A DNA stretch of 64,000 nucleotides from Paralichthys olivaceus (taxonomy: Eukaryota > Chordata > Actinopteri > Pleuronectiformes > Paralichthyidae), in NCBI RefSeq assembly GCF_024713975.1, contig NC_091110.1, positions 3,111,001 to 3,175,000 on the forward strand, in the 5' to 3' direction. The translations under genes were made by a program, and so were the position numbers. The notes under the pieces are model-generated. The model had not been told where the DNA came from. It saw only the letters and a program-made list of their open reading frames with translations, and did not search any database. Position 1 is the first letter of the stretch. Every line of letters begins with the position of its first letter. This document shows, one piece after another, positions 29,880-40,689 of the stretch.

Positions 29880-30013
29880 CACGGACACTTCGGATGAACA
29901 CCGCACTTTATGGAGACTCCTCAACACTGACTTGAAGACTCATTACCTGCGGCAAACCACTGCTGGACTTGTTTCCAAAGAGAAATCCAGAGAGAATGCT
30001 TTGTTCACTGTAG
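29880..30013 (+). pseudogene. Scrap of a further kinase unit (promoter side)
   Basis: The segment CAACACTGACTTGAAGACTC, then TTACCTGCGGCAAACCACTG, then AAAGAGAAATCCAG parallels the sequence between the hairpin and exon 1 in every intact unit (ACAACTGACTTTGAGAACGT, CACTACCTGCTGCAAACCAC, AGAAGAGAAACGTC). It has several substitutions and small indels, and no exon follows. It joins directly to the start of unit 1. I read it as the remains of an older, internally deleted unit. Confidence 0.5.
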
Positions 30014-30324
30014 CTTAGAATTTATTGCAAAATAAATGTAATAGGAAAATAAGATGCAGTTGCTTCAGTTTTTCACCGGGCTGAGGCTGAAGTCAAAGGC
30101 GGTATCTGCTGTAACCCGCTTTCTCCTCCCAAACATGCACCATGCCCACCAACCTATAGAGGTGCCCTCCTCACCATTTCACTAACGATAATGATAATTA
30201 TTATTATTTCAATTAGAGAGATGACTATGACAGCAAATCCTAATGTAGACTTCACAAATGGTTCACTTGTATGTATAGTGGTCAAGTTTAAGAATTGACA
30301 GAGTAGTACATTAAACATCAAATA

Positions 30325-30466
30325 GAGTGCTTCTATAGCTAGCACTTTTTGTTGTTCTATTGGGCAGTTTGGGGTTCAGTATCTTGCCCAAGGACACTTT
30401 GGCATTCAGATGGGAAGACTGGGGATCGAACTTCCGACCTTTTGGTTGGAGGACGACCGCTCTATG
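30325..30466 (-). mobile_element. tRNA-derived SINE fragment
   Basis: On the minus strand it reads TAGAGCGGTCGTCCTCCAAC then GGTCGGAAGTTCGATCCCC, i.e. tRNA-like A-box remnant and B box, then AGTGTCCTTGGGCAAGATAC. The same family occurs at 59457-59722. The head is truncated at the right edge. Confidence 0.7.
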
Positions 30467-31100
30467 GTAGGTCTGTCACAATAACAAATGTTGTTGTATA
30501 TTGCATTGACCCAGAAAATATTGTGATAAAAGATATCATTGTCATCACTTTGGAACCATTTCATACCACTGATATCATGAAAATATTATAGCACAATAAT
30601 AATAACCCTTACAAAGTTATCTTCTGCGTGATGCAGCCTCAGCTTCATGATCAGTATTGATCAGTATTTGATTATTATGCAGTTGAATGGCAGAGATGAG
30701 CTGATGTTTCTGATTATATAAATTATATTATGTACCTTATTTTTTTAAAACTAATTCTTGGCATATTTGTGCTCATATTATCTGATTTCTTTGGCTTGAA
30801 TGGAAACCTGTTCCTACAGTGGTTTATTGTCGACTTTGTTTCATGTTCACGGATGTAATGACACACAAAAAGATAAATCTCAATTAAAATGAATTAATTG
30901 TGTTTATTTATTTATTTATACCATATGTATTAATTTGATTTCACTTTACACAATGTTGCTGTGAAAAATAATTCAGGTTGCATGTATACGTAGGTCATTT
31001 TGTGATGATATGTGATATGATACACAGACAACAACATTATTGGTGTAAGTTTCAGTGAGAGTCCATCACTGTCCATCAGAGGATCAGTGGAAAGTGAAAA

Positions 31101-31182
31101 TTTGATATATCAAAGGACTAGAGGCACAGGTTGCCTCTAGTCCAAAAGGGACAGGTTGCCTCTAGTCCTTTGATGTATCAAA
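31101..31182. promoter_or_regulatory. Conserved hairpin upstream of kinase 1
   Basis: Arms 31101-31126 (TTTGATATATCAAAGGACTA then GAGGCA) and 31157-31182 are inverted repeats of 26 bp with one mismatch. A second short copy of the inner arm (TGCCTCTAGTCC) lies in the loop, so two alternative stems are possible. The hairpin ends 115 bases before the start codon, in the promoter or 5' UTR. Confidence 0.75.
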
Positions 31183-31297
31183 ACTGCACTTTGGGTATAG
31201 ACTCCTTTACAACTGACATGAGAACGTCACTACCTGCTGCAAACCACCGCTGGTGTAAGAAGAGAAACGTCAATTTCCACAGTACTCGAGATACGAA

Positions 31298-34088
31298 ATG
31301 GCAGAAAATCTAGTTTCACACAGCTGTTTGACAGCAAATAAAGCAGGTATGTATATTTCAACACACAGTAACCGGGAATGATTAAGTACATTTACTCAAA
31401 TGCACTACTATGAATGCTTTAACTATACGTATCTAAGATTTCTTCTGCTTTATATCTCCAGGTAAATATGTCAGAGCAGACTTTTGTTGAACAAAGTCAA
31501 AAAGTTGAATAATCCACAATGTGAAGAGATTTGTTTAGTAGGAAAGAGATGAAGAAGCAAAATGTGTTGTTTAAAGTTCAGGGAACAACAGGGTTGATGA
31601 TTTGTGTGTTCAGGGTTGATGAAGCTGGGTGAGGAAGGGGAATATGAAGCATTGAATGTTGGGCTAATGGCACCAGCTTTCACTCTGGCCTTGCTGACTC
31701 CATATTGTAACCTTCTTATGTTCTTCTTCTTGGTCACAGATGAACAGATGCAGTCAGGGGATTCTGAGGTGCCACAGAGCAACATACTGTGCAGTGGCAC
31801 CAACAGCTACCTCATCACTGAAGTGTGCGGAGAGGGGGCCTTTGGCAAAGTTGTCAAGGCCGTAAACATGGCCACATCTCAAGAAGTGGCCCTCAAAATC
31901 CTCAAACGTGAGGATGCTGCTCCAAGAGAGGTATGTAATCTTGTTCATTTTGAGGTTTTGTTTCACACTGTCTTACTCCTAACTTGTTTCTTAGAATAAC
32001 TGTTGAGATCATGCTGTGTCACCTACACCTCCTATATCCTGTTTCCTCTTTCCTCCACAGATGTGGATGCTTAAGGCAGTGAGCGCTCTTGACCCCACCA
32101 AAAGCAACGTGGTCGAATTCATGGAGCGGTTTCAGGACGGCGGACAGACCTGTCTGGTGTTTGAGCGGCTGGACATGAACCTGTACCAGCTGCTGCAACA
32201 ACGACGTGGACATCCGCTGACTCTGAGTGAGATTCGGCCCATTGCTCACCAGGTAAAGATGATGTGACTCCTTCATCAATCTATCATCGAGTGGTAACAT
32301 ACCTGTATATCTTCTAGATCTGTAAATAACATTTGACATTGTTTCTGCAGTTGCTGACAACTTTTGCCGCACTGGAGAGCATTGGGGTGATCCACACAGA
32401 CCTCAAACCAGACAATGTGATGCTGGTGAACCACGAGAGGGAGCCCTTCAGGGTGAAACTCATCGATTTTGGTGTGTCCTTCATGAGGTCAGAGAACACA
32501 CGTGGCATGAAAACCCAGCCCATAGGCTTCAGGTAGGATCGATGTGCCAACCTGTGCACTTGTGTGTTTGTGTTGTAAATGATCCAGCAGAAATTGTCTT
32601 CAGCAAACATGATGAATTTGACTTTGTATTTATGTTGGTTCTTGTTTTCACTCACAGGTCACCTGAAGTCACCCTGGGCCTCCCTGTCTCAGAGGCCATT
32701 GATATGTGGGGTCTTGGCTGCATCCTCCTTTTCCTCTACCTCGCCAACCACCCGTTTTCAGTGGACTGCGAGTACCAGGGAGTAAGTATTCAAAGATTTA
32801 AATGCAACGACTGTTACATTCGGCCACAAAAACATGTTCAGACCAACAGGAGACTTGATTTTGGCTGATGTGATTTTCGTTATCCTCTGTCCAGATGAAG
32901 GGAATTGTAGACATGCTGGGTCAGCCAGATGATGACTTCCTCAAGGCTGGAATATACAGCCACCAATTTTTCATGGAGGACAAGCACTGGTGCAACCCAG
33001 GGTGGTCGATAAAGGTATTTTAACCAGTTTTAGAATATTTTTCTCCCACTCAGACAATAGCTCTTTCCAATGTTGAACACATTATAAAGTAACTGACCAA
33101 CATGTTTTCTTCCTGTAGACCCCAAGTGAGTTTGAAAGTGGGACTGGCATCAAGGTCAAGGAGTGGGCCGGTGACATTGGAAGCCTGAATGACCTGATCA
33201 CAGTAAGTCGTCCATTTCGTTACTAAAGAAAGAATAAGTACCAAGTTTCTCTGCTGTTGAGAGACATGAAGTAGTTCAACTGTCACCTACTTTGTTTTAA
33301 ATCCAGCTTCACCCAGTGCTTAATGGATCCATTGAGCTCCAGGACAGGAGAGCATTTGTCAGTCTGCTCAAAGGCCTCCTTCAGATTGACCCCAGGAGGA
33401 GGCTAACGCCACAGAGGGGTCTCTCACACCCCTTTCTTACCATGGTCCACCTGATGGATAACATGGAAAGCCCATAGTAAGTAACTGGTTTCAGTCGTAG
33501 ATGTATTAATTGAATGAGTTGTTGATTGATTGTTCACTGACTAATCTGCTGATTTGTGTTTGTTTCAGTGTAATGCATTGTCTGGACAGCATGGGGGTCT
33601 TAGACTTGGACGACTACGATGATGAGGAAGACTTTTGCTCAGATGTTGTGGCTGAGGAAGACCCCTGGGTGGAGGAGGCTTCAGTCGTCCCACAGTCAGA
33701 GGACACAGGCTCAGCTCCTCCTCACTCCAGTGTCAGGGTTGAAGAGCTGGACCCCCCATGTGATGAGACTGCAGCTACTGGCTCATCAGATGTTGTGGCT
33801 GAGGAAGACCCCTGGGTGGAGGAGGCTTCAGTTGTACCACACTCAGAGGACACAGGCTCAGCTCCTCCTCACTCCAGTGTCAGGGTTGAAGAGCTGGACC
33901 TCCCATGTGATGACACTGCAGCTGCTGGCTCAGATGCAGAGAAATCTACTGAGAGCCAACAATTACCTGATGCAGCTCAAGAGACACAGCTCTGTGAAAA
34001 CACTCGTCCTGCCAGAGTCAGCAGACTGAAGAGGATGAGGAAGTTTTTGGGCAGAATTGTTAAGAGAGTGAAGAGATTGTTCAGATGA
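31298..34088 (+). CDS. HIPK-like protein kinase, array copy 1
   Basis: Exons 31298-31346, 31740-31930, 32061-32252, 32351-32532, 32658-32781, 32895-33014, 33119-33202, 33307-33476, 33569-34088 join in phase to 1632 nt, 543 aa. Kinase domain at about 41-362: G-loop GEGAFGKV (47-54), Lys69 in VALK, catalytic loop HTDLKPDN (159-166), DFG 183-185, SPE 206-208 and EAIDMWGLGC. The HTDLKPDN loop, the LPVSEAIDMW segment and the insert ending ETGIK-like SGTGIKVKE place it in the HIPK branch of CMGC kinases. The usual HIPK activation-loop tyrosine before the APE-like motif is replaced (QPIGFRSPE). Residues 371-394 are acidic. Two 49-residue repeats (SDVVAEEDPWVEEASVVP...) fill 395-443 and 444-492. The last 24 residues (520-543) hold 12 Lys/Arg in an amphipathic pattern ending KRVKRLFR. 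There is no signal peptide or membrane segment. Function is unknown; it is likely an active or signalling kinase. AATAAA signals follow within 100 bases. Confidence 0.9.
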
Positions 34089-35852
34089 ACGTGGATGAAG
34101 GACATGTGGAAATTTATTTTTATTTTTCTAAATTGAAAAAAAGTGAATAAAAAGTGTTAATAAATAAATAAAAGTGTTAACTAACATTTTCTTGTTTTGT
34201 TGTTTAACCAGTTACTTTAAAAACTAAAAATGCACATGTAATAATATTGAAAAGAAGAAGCAAAATTAAAAATCCTTATACAGTTACCATCAGATGTGTT
34301 TATTTCTAAACTGCCCCACATCATCAAGATGACCCTGAAACTTTGTGCATTGCCATCTAGTGGTTGTTACATTCGGCCACAAAAACATGTTCAGAGTTAG
34401 AATTTATTGCAAAATAAATGTAAAAGGAAAATAAGATGCAGTTGCTTCAGTTTTTCACCGGGCTGAGGCTGAAGTCAAAGACGGTATCTGCTGTAACCCG
34501 CTTTCTCCTCCCAACCATGCACCATGCCCACCAACTTATAGAGGTGCCCTCCTCACCATTTCACAAACGATAATTATTATTATTTCAATTAGAGAGATGA
34601 CTATGACTCTGACAGCAAATCCTAATGTAGACTTCACAAATGGTTCACTTGTGTGTATAGTGGTCAAGTTTAAGAATTGACAGAGTAGTACATTAAACAT
34701 CAATTAACTGTGTATGACTACTTTAAGTGTAGCACTACCTAACCAGGTACATTCACTTTATTAATACTGAGTGAGCTTTGATAAACATTAGCAAACTGTC
34801 AGATGTGAAATATTATAGGTAGCTGTGCTTGCTAGCTACCAGCAACAATACCTATTTAACACAACACTACCACAAACAATACAAACATTTTAATAACAAC
34901 AAGCTTTCCTGAGAAGAAGAATACTAATAAGAATACTAACAGGCTTCCCCTGTCACATATGATTAGTCTCCAAGTGCTCTGCATGCAGCATGACAACAGG
35001 GAACAGTGTCTTTCGTATTCATATTGTCCAACTAAGGCTGGGTATCGCCACTGATTTCCCACATCAGATATATTCACAAGGTCTCGATTCAGTGAAATTT
35101 CAGATTGGATTCAATATCAATTTATTTCAGGATGTTTCATTGTACAATACCAATTTAGCTTAGATATGAAAGAAGAACTAAAGTTGTAAATAGTGCAAGG
35201 AAACCTCTAACTTGGTGCAAAATTAAAATAATATGATAGGTCTGTCACAATAGCAAATGTTGTTGTATATTGTATTGACCCAGAAAATATTGTGATAAAA
35301 GATATCATTGTCATCACTTTGGAACCATTTCATACCACTGATATCATGAAAATATTATAGCACAATAATAATAACCCTTACAAAGTTGCAGCCTCAGCTT
35401 CATGATCAGTCTTGATCAGTATTTGATTATTATGCAGTTGAATGACAGAGATGAGCTGATATTTCTGATTATATAAATTATATTATGTACCTTTTTTTTT
35501 AACTAATTCTTGGCATATTTGTGCTCATATTATCTGTTTTCTTTGGCTTGAATGGAAACCTGTTCCTACAGTGGGTTATTGTCGACTTTGTTTCACGTTC
35601 ACGGTTGTGATGACACACAAAAAGATAAATCTGAAGTAAAATGAATTAATTGTGTTTATTTATTTATTTATACCATATGTATTAATTTGATTTCACTTTA
35701 CACAATGTTGCTGTGAAAAATAATTCAGGTTGCATGTATACGTAGGTCATTTTGTGATTATATGTGATATGATACACAGACAACAACATTATTGGTGTAA
35801 GTTTCAGTGAGAGTCCATCACAGTCCATCAGAGGATCAGTGGAAAGTGACAA

Positions 35853-35934
35853 TTTGATACATCAAAGGACTAGAGGCACAGGTTGCCTCTAGTCCAAAAG
35901 GGACAGGTTGCCTCTAGTCCTTTGATGTATCAAA
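35853..35934. promoter_or_regulatory. Conserved hairpin upstream of kinase 2
   Basis: Same structure as in unit 1, here with perfectly matching 26-base arms. It ends 116 bases before the start codon at 36051. Confidence 0.8.
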
Positions 35935-36050
35935 ACTGCACTTTGGGTATAGACTCCTTTACAACTGACTTTGAGAACGTCACTACCTGCTGCAAACCAC
36001 CGCTGGTGTAAGAAGAGAAACGTCAATATCCACAGTACTCACAATACGAA

Positions 36051-38843
36051 ATGGCAGAAAATCTAGTTTCACACAGCTGTTTGACAGCAAATAAAGCTGG
36101 TATGTATATTTCAATAAACAGTAACTGGGAATTATTGAGTACATTTACTCAAATACACTACTATGAATGCTTTAACTATACGTATCTAAGATTTCTTCTG
36201 CTTTATATCCATGTAAATATGTCAAAGGAGCAGACTTTTGTTGAACAAAGTCAAAAAGTTTCATAATCCACAATGTGAAGAAAAAGATTTGTTTAGTAGG
36301 AAAGAGATGAAGCAGAATGTGTTGTTTAAAGTTCAGGGAACAACAGGGTTGATGATTTGTGTGTTCAGGGTTGATGAAGCTGGGTGAGGAAGGGGAATAT
36401 GAAGCATTGAATGTTGGGCTAATGGCACCAGCTTTCACTCTGCCCCTGCTGACTCCATATTGTAACCTTCTTATGTTCTTCTTCTTGGTCACAGATGAAC
36501 AGATGCAGTCAGGGGATTCTGAGGCGCCACAGAGCAACATACTGTGCAGTGGCACCAACAGCTACCTCATAACTGAAGTGTGCGGAGAGGGGGCCTTTGG
36601 CAAAGTTGTCAAGGCCGTAAACATGGCCACATCTCAAGAAGTGGCCCTCAAAATCCTCAAACGTGAGGATGCTGCTCCAAGAGAGGTATGTAATCTTGTT
36701 CATTTTGAGGTTTTGTTTCACATTGTCTTACTCCTAACTTGTTTCTTAGAATAACTGTTGAGACCATGCTGTGTCATCTACACCTCCTATATCCTGTTTC
36801 CTCTTTCCTCTACAGATGTGGATGCTTAAGGCAGTGAGCGCTCTTGACCCCACCAAAAGCAACGTGGTCGACTTCATTGAGCGGTTTCAGGACGGCGGAC
36901 AGACCTGTCTGGTGTTTGAGCGGCTGGACATGAACCTGTACCAGCTGCTGCAACAACGACGTGGACATCCGCTGACTCTGAGTGAGATTCGGCCCATTGC
37001 TCACCAGGTAAAGATGATGTGACTCCTTCATCAATCTATCATCGAGTGGTAACATACCTGTTTGTCTTCTAGATCTGTAAATAACATTTGACATTGTTTC
37101 TGCAGTTGCTGACAACTTTTGCCGCACTGGAGAGCATTGGGGTGATCCACACAGACCTCAAACCAGACAATGTGATGCTGGTGAACCACGAGAGGGAGCC
37201 CTTCAGGGTGAAACTCATCGATTTTGGTGTGTCCTTCATGAGGTCAGAGAATACGCGTGGCATGAAAACCCAGCCCATAGGCTTCAGGTAGGATCGATGT
37301 GCCAACCTGTGCACTTGTGTGTTTGTATTGTAAATGATCCAGCAGAAATTGTCTTCAGCAAACATGATGAATTTGACTTTGTATTTATGTTGGTTCTTGT
37401 TTTCATTCACAGGTCACCTGAAGTCACCCTGGGCCTCCCTGTGTCAGAGGCCATTGATATGTGGGGTCTGGGCTGCATCCTCCTTTTCCTTTACCTCGCC
37501 AACCACCCTTTTTCAGTGGACTGCGAGTACCAGGGAGTAAGTATTCAAAGATTTAAATGCACCGACTGTTACATTCGGCCACAAAAACATGTTCAGCCCA
37601 ACAGGAGACTTGATTTTGGCTGATGTGATTTTCGTTATTCTCTGTCCAGATGAAGGGAATTGTAGACATGCTGGGTCAGCCAGATGATGACTTCCTCAAG
37701 GCTGGAATATACAGCCACCAATTCTTCATGGAGGACAAGCACTGGTGCAACCCAGGGTGGTCGATAAAGGTATTTTAACCAGTTTTAGAATATTTTTCTC
37801 CCACTCAGACAATAGCTCTTTCCAATGTTGAACACATTATAAAGTAACTGACCAACATGTTTTCTTCCTGTAGACCCCAAGTGAGTTTGAAAGTGGGACT
37901 GGCATCCAGGTCAAGGAGTGGGCCAGTGACATTGGAAGCCTGAATGACCTGATCACAGTAAGTCATCCATTTCATTACTAAAGAAAGAATTAGTACCAAG
38001 TGTCTCTGCTGTTGAGAGACATGAAGTAGTTAAACTGTCACCTACTTTGTTTTAAATCCAGCTTCACCCAGTGCTGAATGGATCCATTGAGCTCCAGGAC
38101 AGGAGAGCGTTCGTTAGTCTGCTCAAAGGCCTCCTTCAGATTGACCCCAGGAGGAGGCTAACGCCACAGAGGGGTCTCTCACACCCCTTTCTTACCATGG
38201 TCCACCTGATGGATAACATGGAAAGCCCATAGTAAGTAACTGGTTTCAGTCGTAGATGTATTAAGGGAATGAGTTGTTGATTGATTCTTCACTGACTAAT
38301 CTGCTGATATGTGTTTTTTTCAGTGTAATGCATTGTCTGGACAGCATGGGGGTCTTAGACTTGGACGACTACGATGATGAGGAAGACTTTTGCTCAGATG
38401 TTGTGGCTGAGGAAGACCCCTGGGTGGAGGAGGCTTCAGTCGTCCCACAGTCAGAGGACACAGGCTCAGCTCCTCCTCACTCCAGTGTCAGGGTTGAAGA
38501 GCTGGTTCCCCCATGTAATGAGACTGCAGCTGCTGGCTCATCAGATGTTGTGGCTGAGGAAGACCCCTGGGTGGAGGAGGCTTCAGTTGTACCACAGTCA
38601 GAGGACACAGGCTCAGCTCCTCCTCACTCCAGTGTCAGGGTTGAAGAGCTGGACCTCCCATGTGATGACACTGCAGCTGCTGGCTCAGATGCAGAGAAAT
38701 CAGTTGAGAGCCAACAATTACCTGATGCAGCTCAAGAGACACAGCTCTGTGAAGACACTCGTCCTGCCAGAGTCAGCAGACTGAAGAGGATGAGGAAGTT
38801 TTTTGGCAGAATTGTTAAGAGAGTAAAGAGATTGTTCAGATGA
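36051..38843 (+). CDS. HIPK-like protein kinase, array copy 2
   Basis: Exons 36051-36099, 36495-36685, 36816-37007, 37106-37287, 37413-37536, 37650-37769, 37874-37957, 38062-38231, 38324-38843, giving 1632 nt and 543 aa. Every exon has exactly the length found in copy 1. All catalytic motifs are kept (GEGAFGKV, VALK, HTDLKPDN, DFG). Differences from copy 1 are scattered substitutions, for example DFIERFQ for EFMERFQ, VKEWASD for VKEWAGD and EELVPPCNE in the first acidic repeat. The two acidic repeats and the basic tail (KFFGRIVKRVKRLFR) are intact. No disabling change is visible, so the gene looks functional. Close similarity in introns and spacer as well as exons points to recent duplication or gene conversion. 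Confidence 0.9.
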
Positions 38844-40491
38844 ACGTGGATGAAGGACATGTGGAAATTTATTTTTATTTTTATAAATTGAAAAAAAGTG
38901 AATAAAAAGTGTTAATAAATAAATAAAAGTGTTAACTAACATTTTCTTGTTTTGTTGTTTAACCAGTTACTTTAAAAACTTAAAATACACATGTAATAAT
39001 ATTGAAAAAAAGAAGCAAAATTAAAAATCCTTATACAGTTACCATCAGATGTGTTTATTTCTAAACTGCCCCACATCATCAAGATGACCCTGAAACTTTG
39101 TGCAGCATTGCCATCTAGTGGCTGTTACATTCGGCCACAAAAACATGTTCAGACTTAGAATTTATTGCAAAATAAATGTAAAAGGAAAATAAGATGCAGT
39201 TGCTTCAGTTTTTCACCGGGCTGAGGCTGAAGTCAAAGACGGTATCTGCTGTAACCCGCTTTCTCCTCCCAACCATGCACCATGCCCACCAACTTATAGA
39301 GGTGCCCTCCTCACCATTTCACAAACGATAATGATAATTATTATTATTTCAATTAGAGAGATGACCATGACTCTGACAGCAGATCCTAATGTAGACTTCA
39401 CAAATGGTTCACTTGTATGTATAGTGGTCAAGTTTAAGAATTGACAGAGTAGTACATTAAACATCCATTAACTGTGTATGACTACTTTAAGTGTAGCACT
39501 ACCTAACCAGGTACATTCAATTTATTTATACTGAGTGAGCTTTGATAAACATTAGCAAACTGTCAAATATGAAATATTATAGGTAGCTGTGTTTGCTAGC
39601 TACCAGCAACAATACCTATTTAACACAACACTACCACAAACAATACAAACATTTTAATAACAACAAGCTTTCCTGAGAAGAAGAATACTAATAAGAATAC
39701 TAACAGGCTTCCTCTGTCACATATGATTATTCTCCAAGTGCTCTGCATGCAGCATGACAACAGGGAACAGTGTCTTTCGTATTCATATTGTCCAACTAGG
39801 GCTGGGTATCGCCACTGATTTCCCACATCAGATATATTCACAAGGTCTCGATTCAGTGAAATTTCAGATTGGATTCAATATCGATTTATTTCAGGATGTT
39901 TCATTGTACAATACCAATTTAGCTTGGATATGAAAGAAGAACTAAAGTTGTAAACGGTGCAAGGAAACCTCTAACTTGGTGCAAAATTAAAATAATATGA
40001 TAGGTCTGTCACAATAACAAATGTTGTTGTATATTGTATTGACCCAGAAAATATTGTGATAAAAGATATCATTGTCATCACTTTGGAACCATTTCATACC
40101 ACTGATATCATGAAAATATTATAGCACAATAATAATAACCCTTACAAAGTTGCAGCCTCAGCTTCATGATCAGTCTTGATCAGTATTTGATTATTATGCA
40201 GTTGAATGGCAGAGATGAGCTGATATTTCTGATTATATAAATTATATTATGTACCTTTTTTTTTTAACTAATTCTTGGCATATTTGTGCTCATATTATCT
40301 GTTTTCTTTGGCTTGAATGGAAACCTGTTCCTACAGTGGGTTATTGTCGACTTTGTTTCACGTTCACGGTTGTGATGACACACAAAAAGATAAATCTGAA
40401 GTAAAATGAATTAAATGTGTTTATTTATTTATTTATACCATATGTATTAATTTGATTTGACTTTACACAATGTTGCTGTGAAAAATAACAA

Positions 40492-40573
40492 TTTGATACA
40501 TCAAAGGACAAGAGGCACAGGTTGCCTCTAGTCCAAAAGGGACAGGTTGCCTCTAGTCCTTTGATGTATCAAA
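40492..40573. promoter_or_regulatory. Conserved hairpin upstream of kinase 3
   Basis: Same structure, with one arm mismatch (GGACAAGAGGCA). It is retained although the flanking ~115 bases are deleted in this unit. Confidence 0.75.
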
Positions 40574-40689
40574 ACTGCACTTTTGGTATAGACTCCTTTA
40601 CAACTGACTTTGAGAACGTCACTACCTGCTGCAAACCACCGCTGGTGTAAGAAGAGAAACGTCAATTTCCACAGTACTCGAGATACGAA

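Larger units (their letters stand above)
30014..34395 (+). repeat. Kinase tandem unit 1
   Basis: First of four direct repeats. It begins at TTAGAATTTATTGCAAAATA and ends with the ~30-bp junction sequence at 34365-34395. Its spacer lacks about 540 bp present in units 2-4 (equivalent to 34705-35235) and has a SINE fragment in that place. Confidence 0.9.
34396..39122 (+). repeat. Kinase tandem unit 2
   Basis: Second direct repeat, starting TTAGAATTTATTGC. The full-length spacer includes a segment starting TAGGTCTGTCACAATAGC (about 35239) that looks like a dispersed fish repeat carried along in every unit. The junction copy is at 39123-39153. Confidence 0.9.

Noticed and set aside
31471-32655. 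Antisense frames of 105-128 codons repeated in every kinase unit
   Set aside because: They are shadows of the conserved kinase exons and introns, copied with the array.
33477-33479. Stop codon reading just after ESP at the end of kinase exon 8 (CCA TAG)
   Set aside because: The TA|GTAAGT context is a good donor, and splicing to the next acceptor gives SPYVMHCLDSM in frame in all four copies. A short isoform by intron retention remains possible.
34856-35077. 73-codon minus-strand frame in the kinase spacers, conserved in units 2-4
   Set aside because: Its conservation is explained by duplication of the whole spacer. No homology, and it is lost from unit 1.
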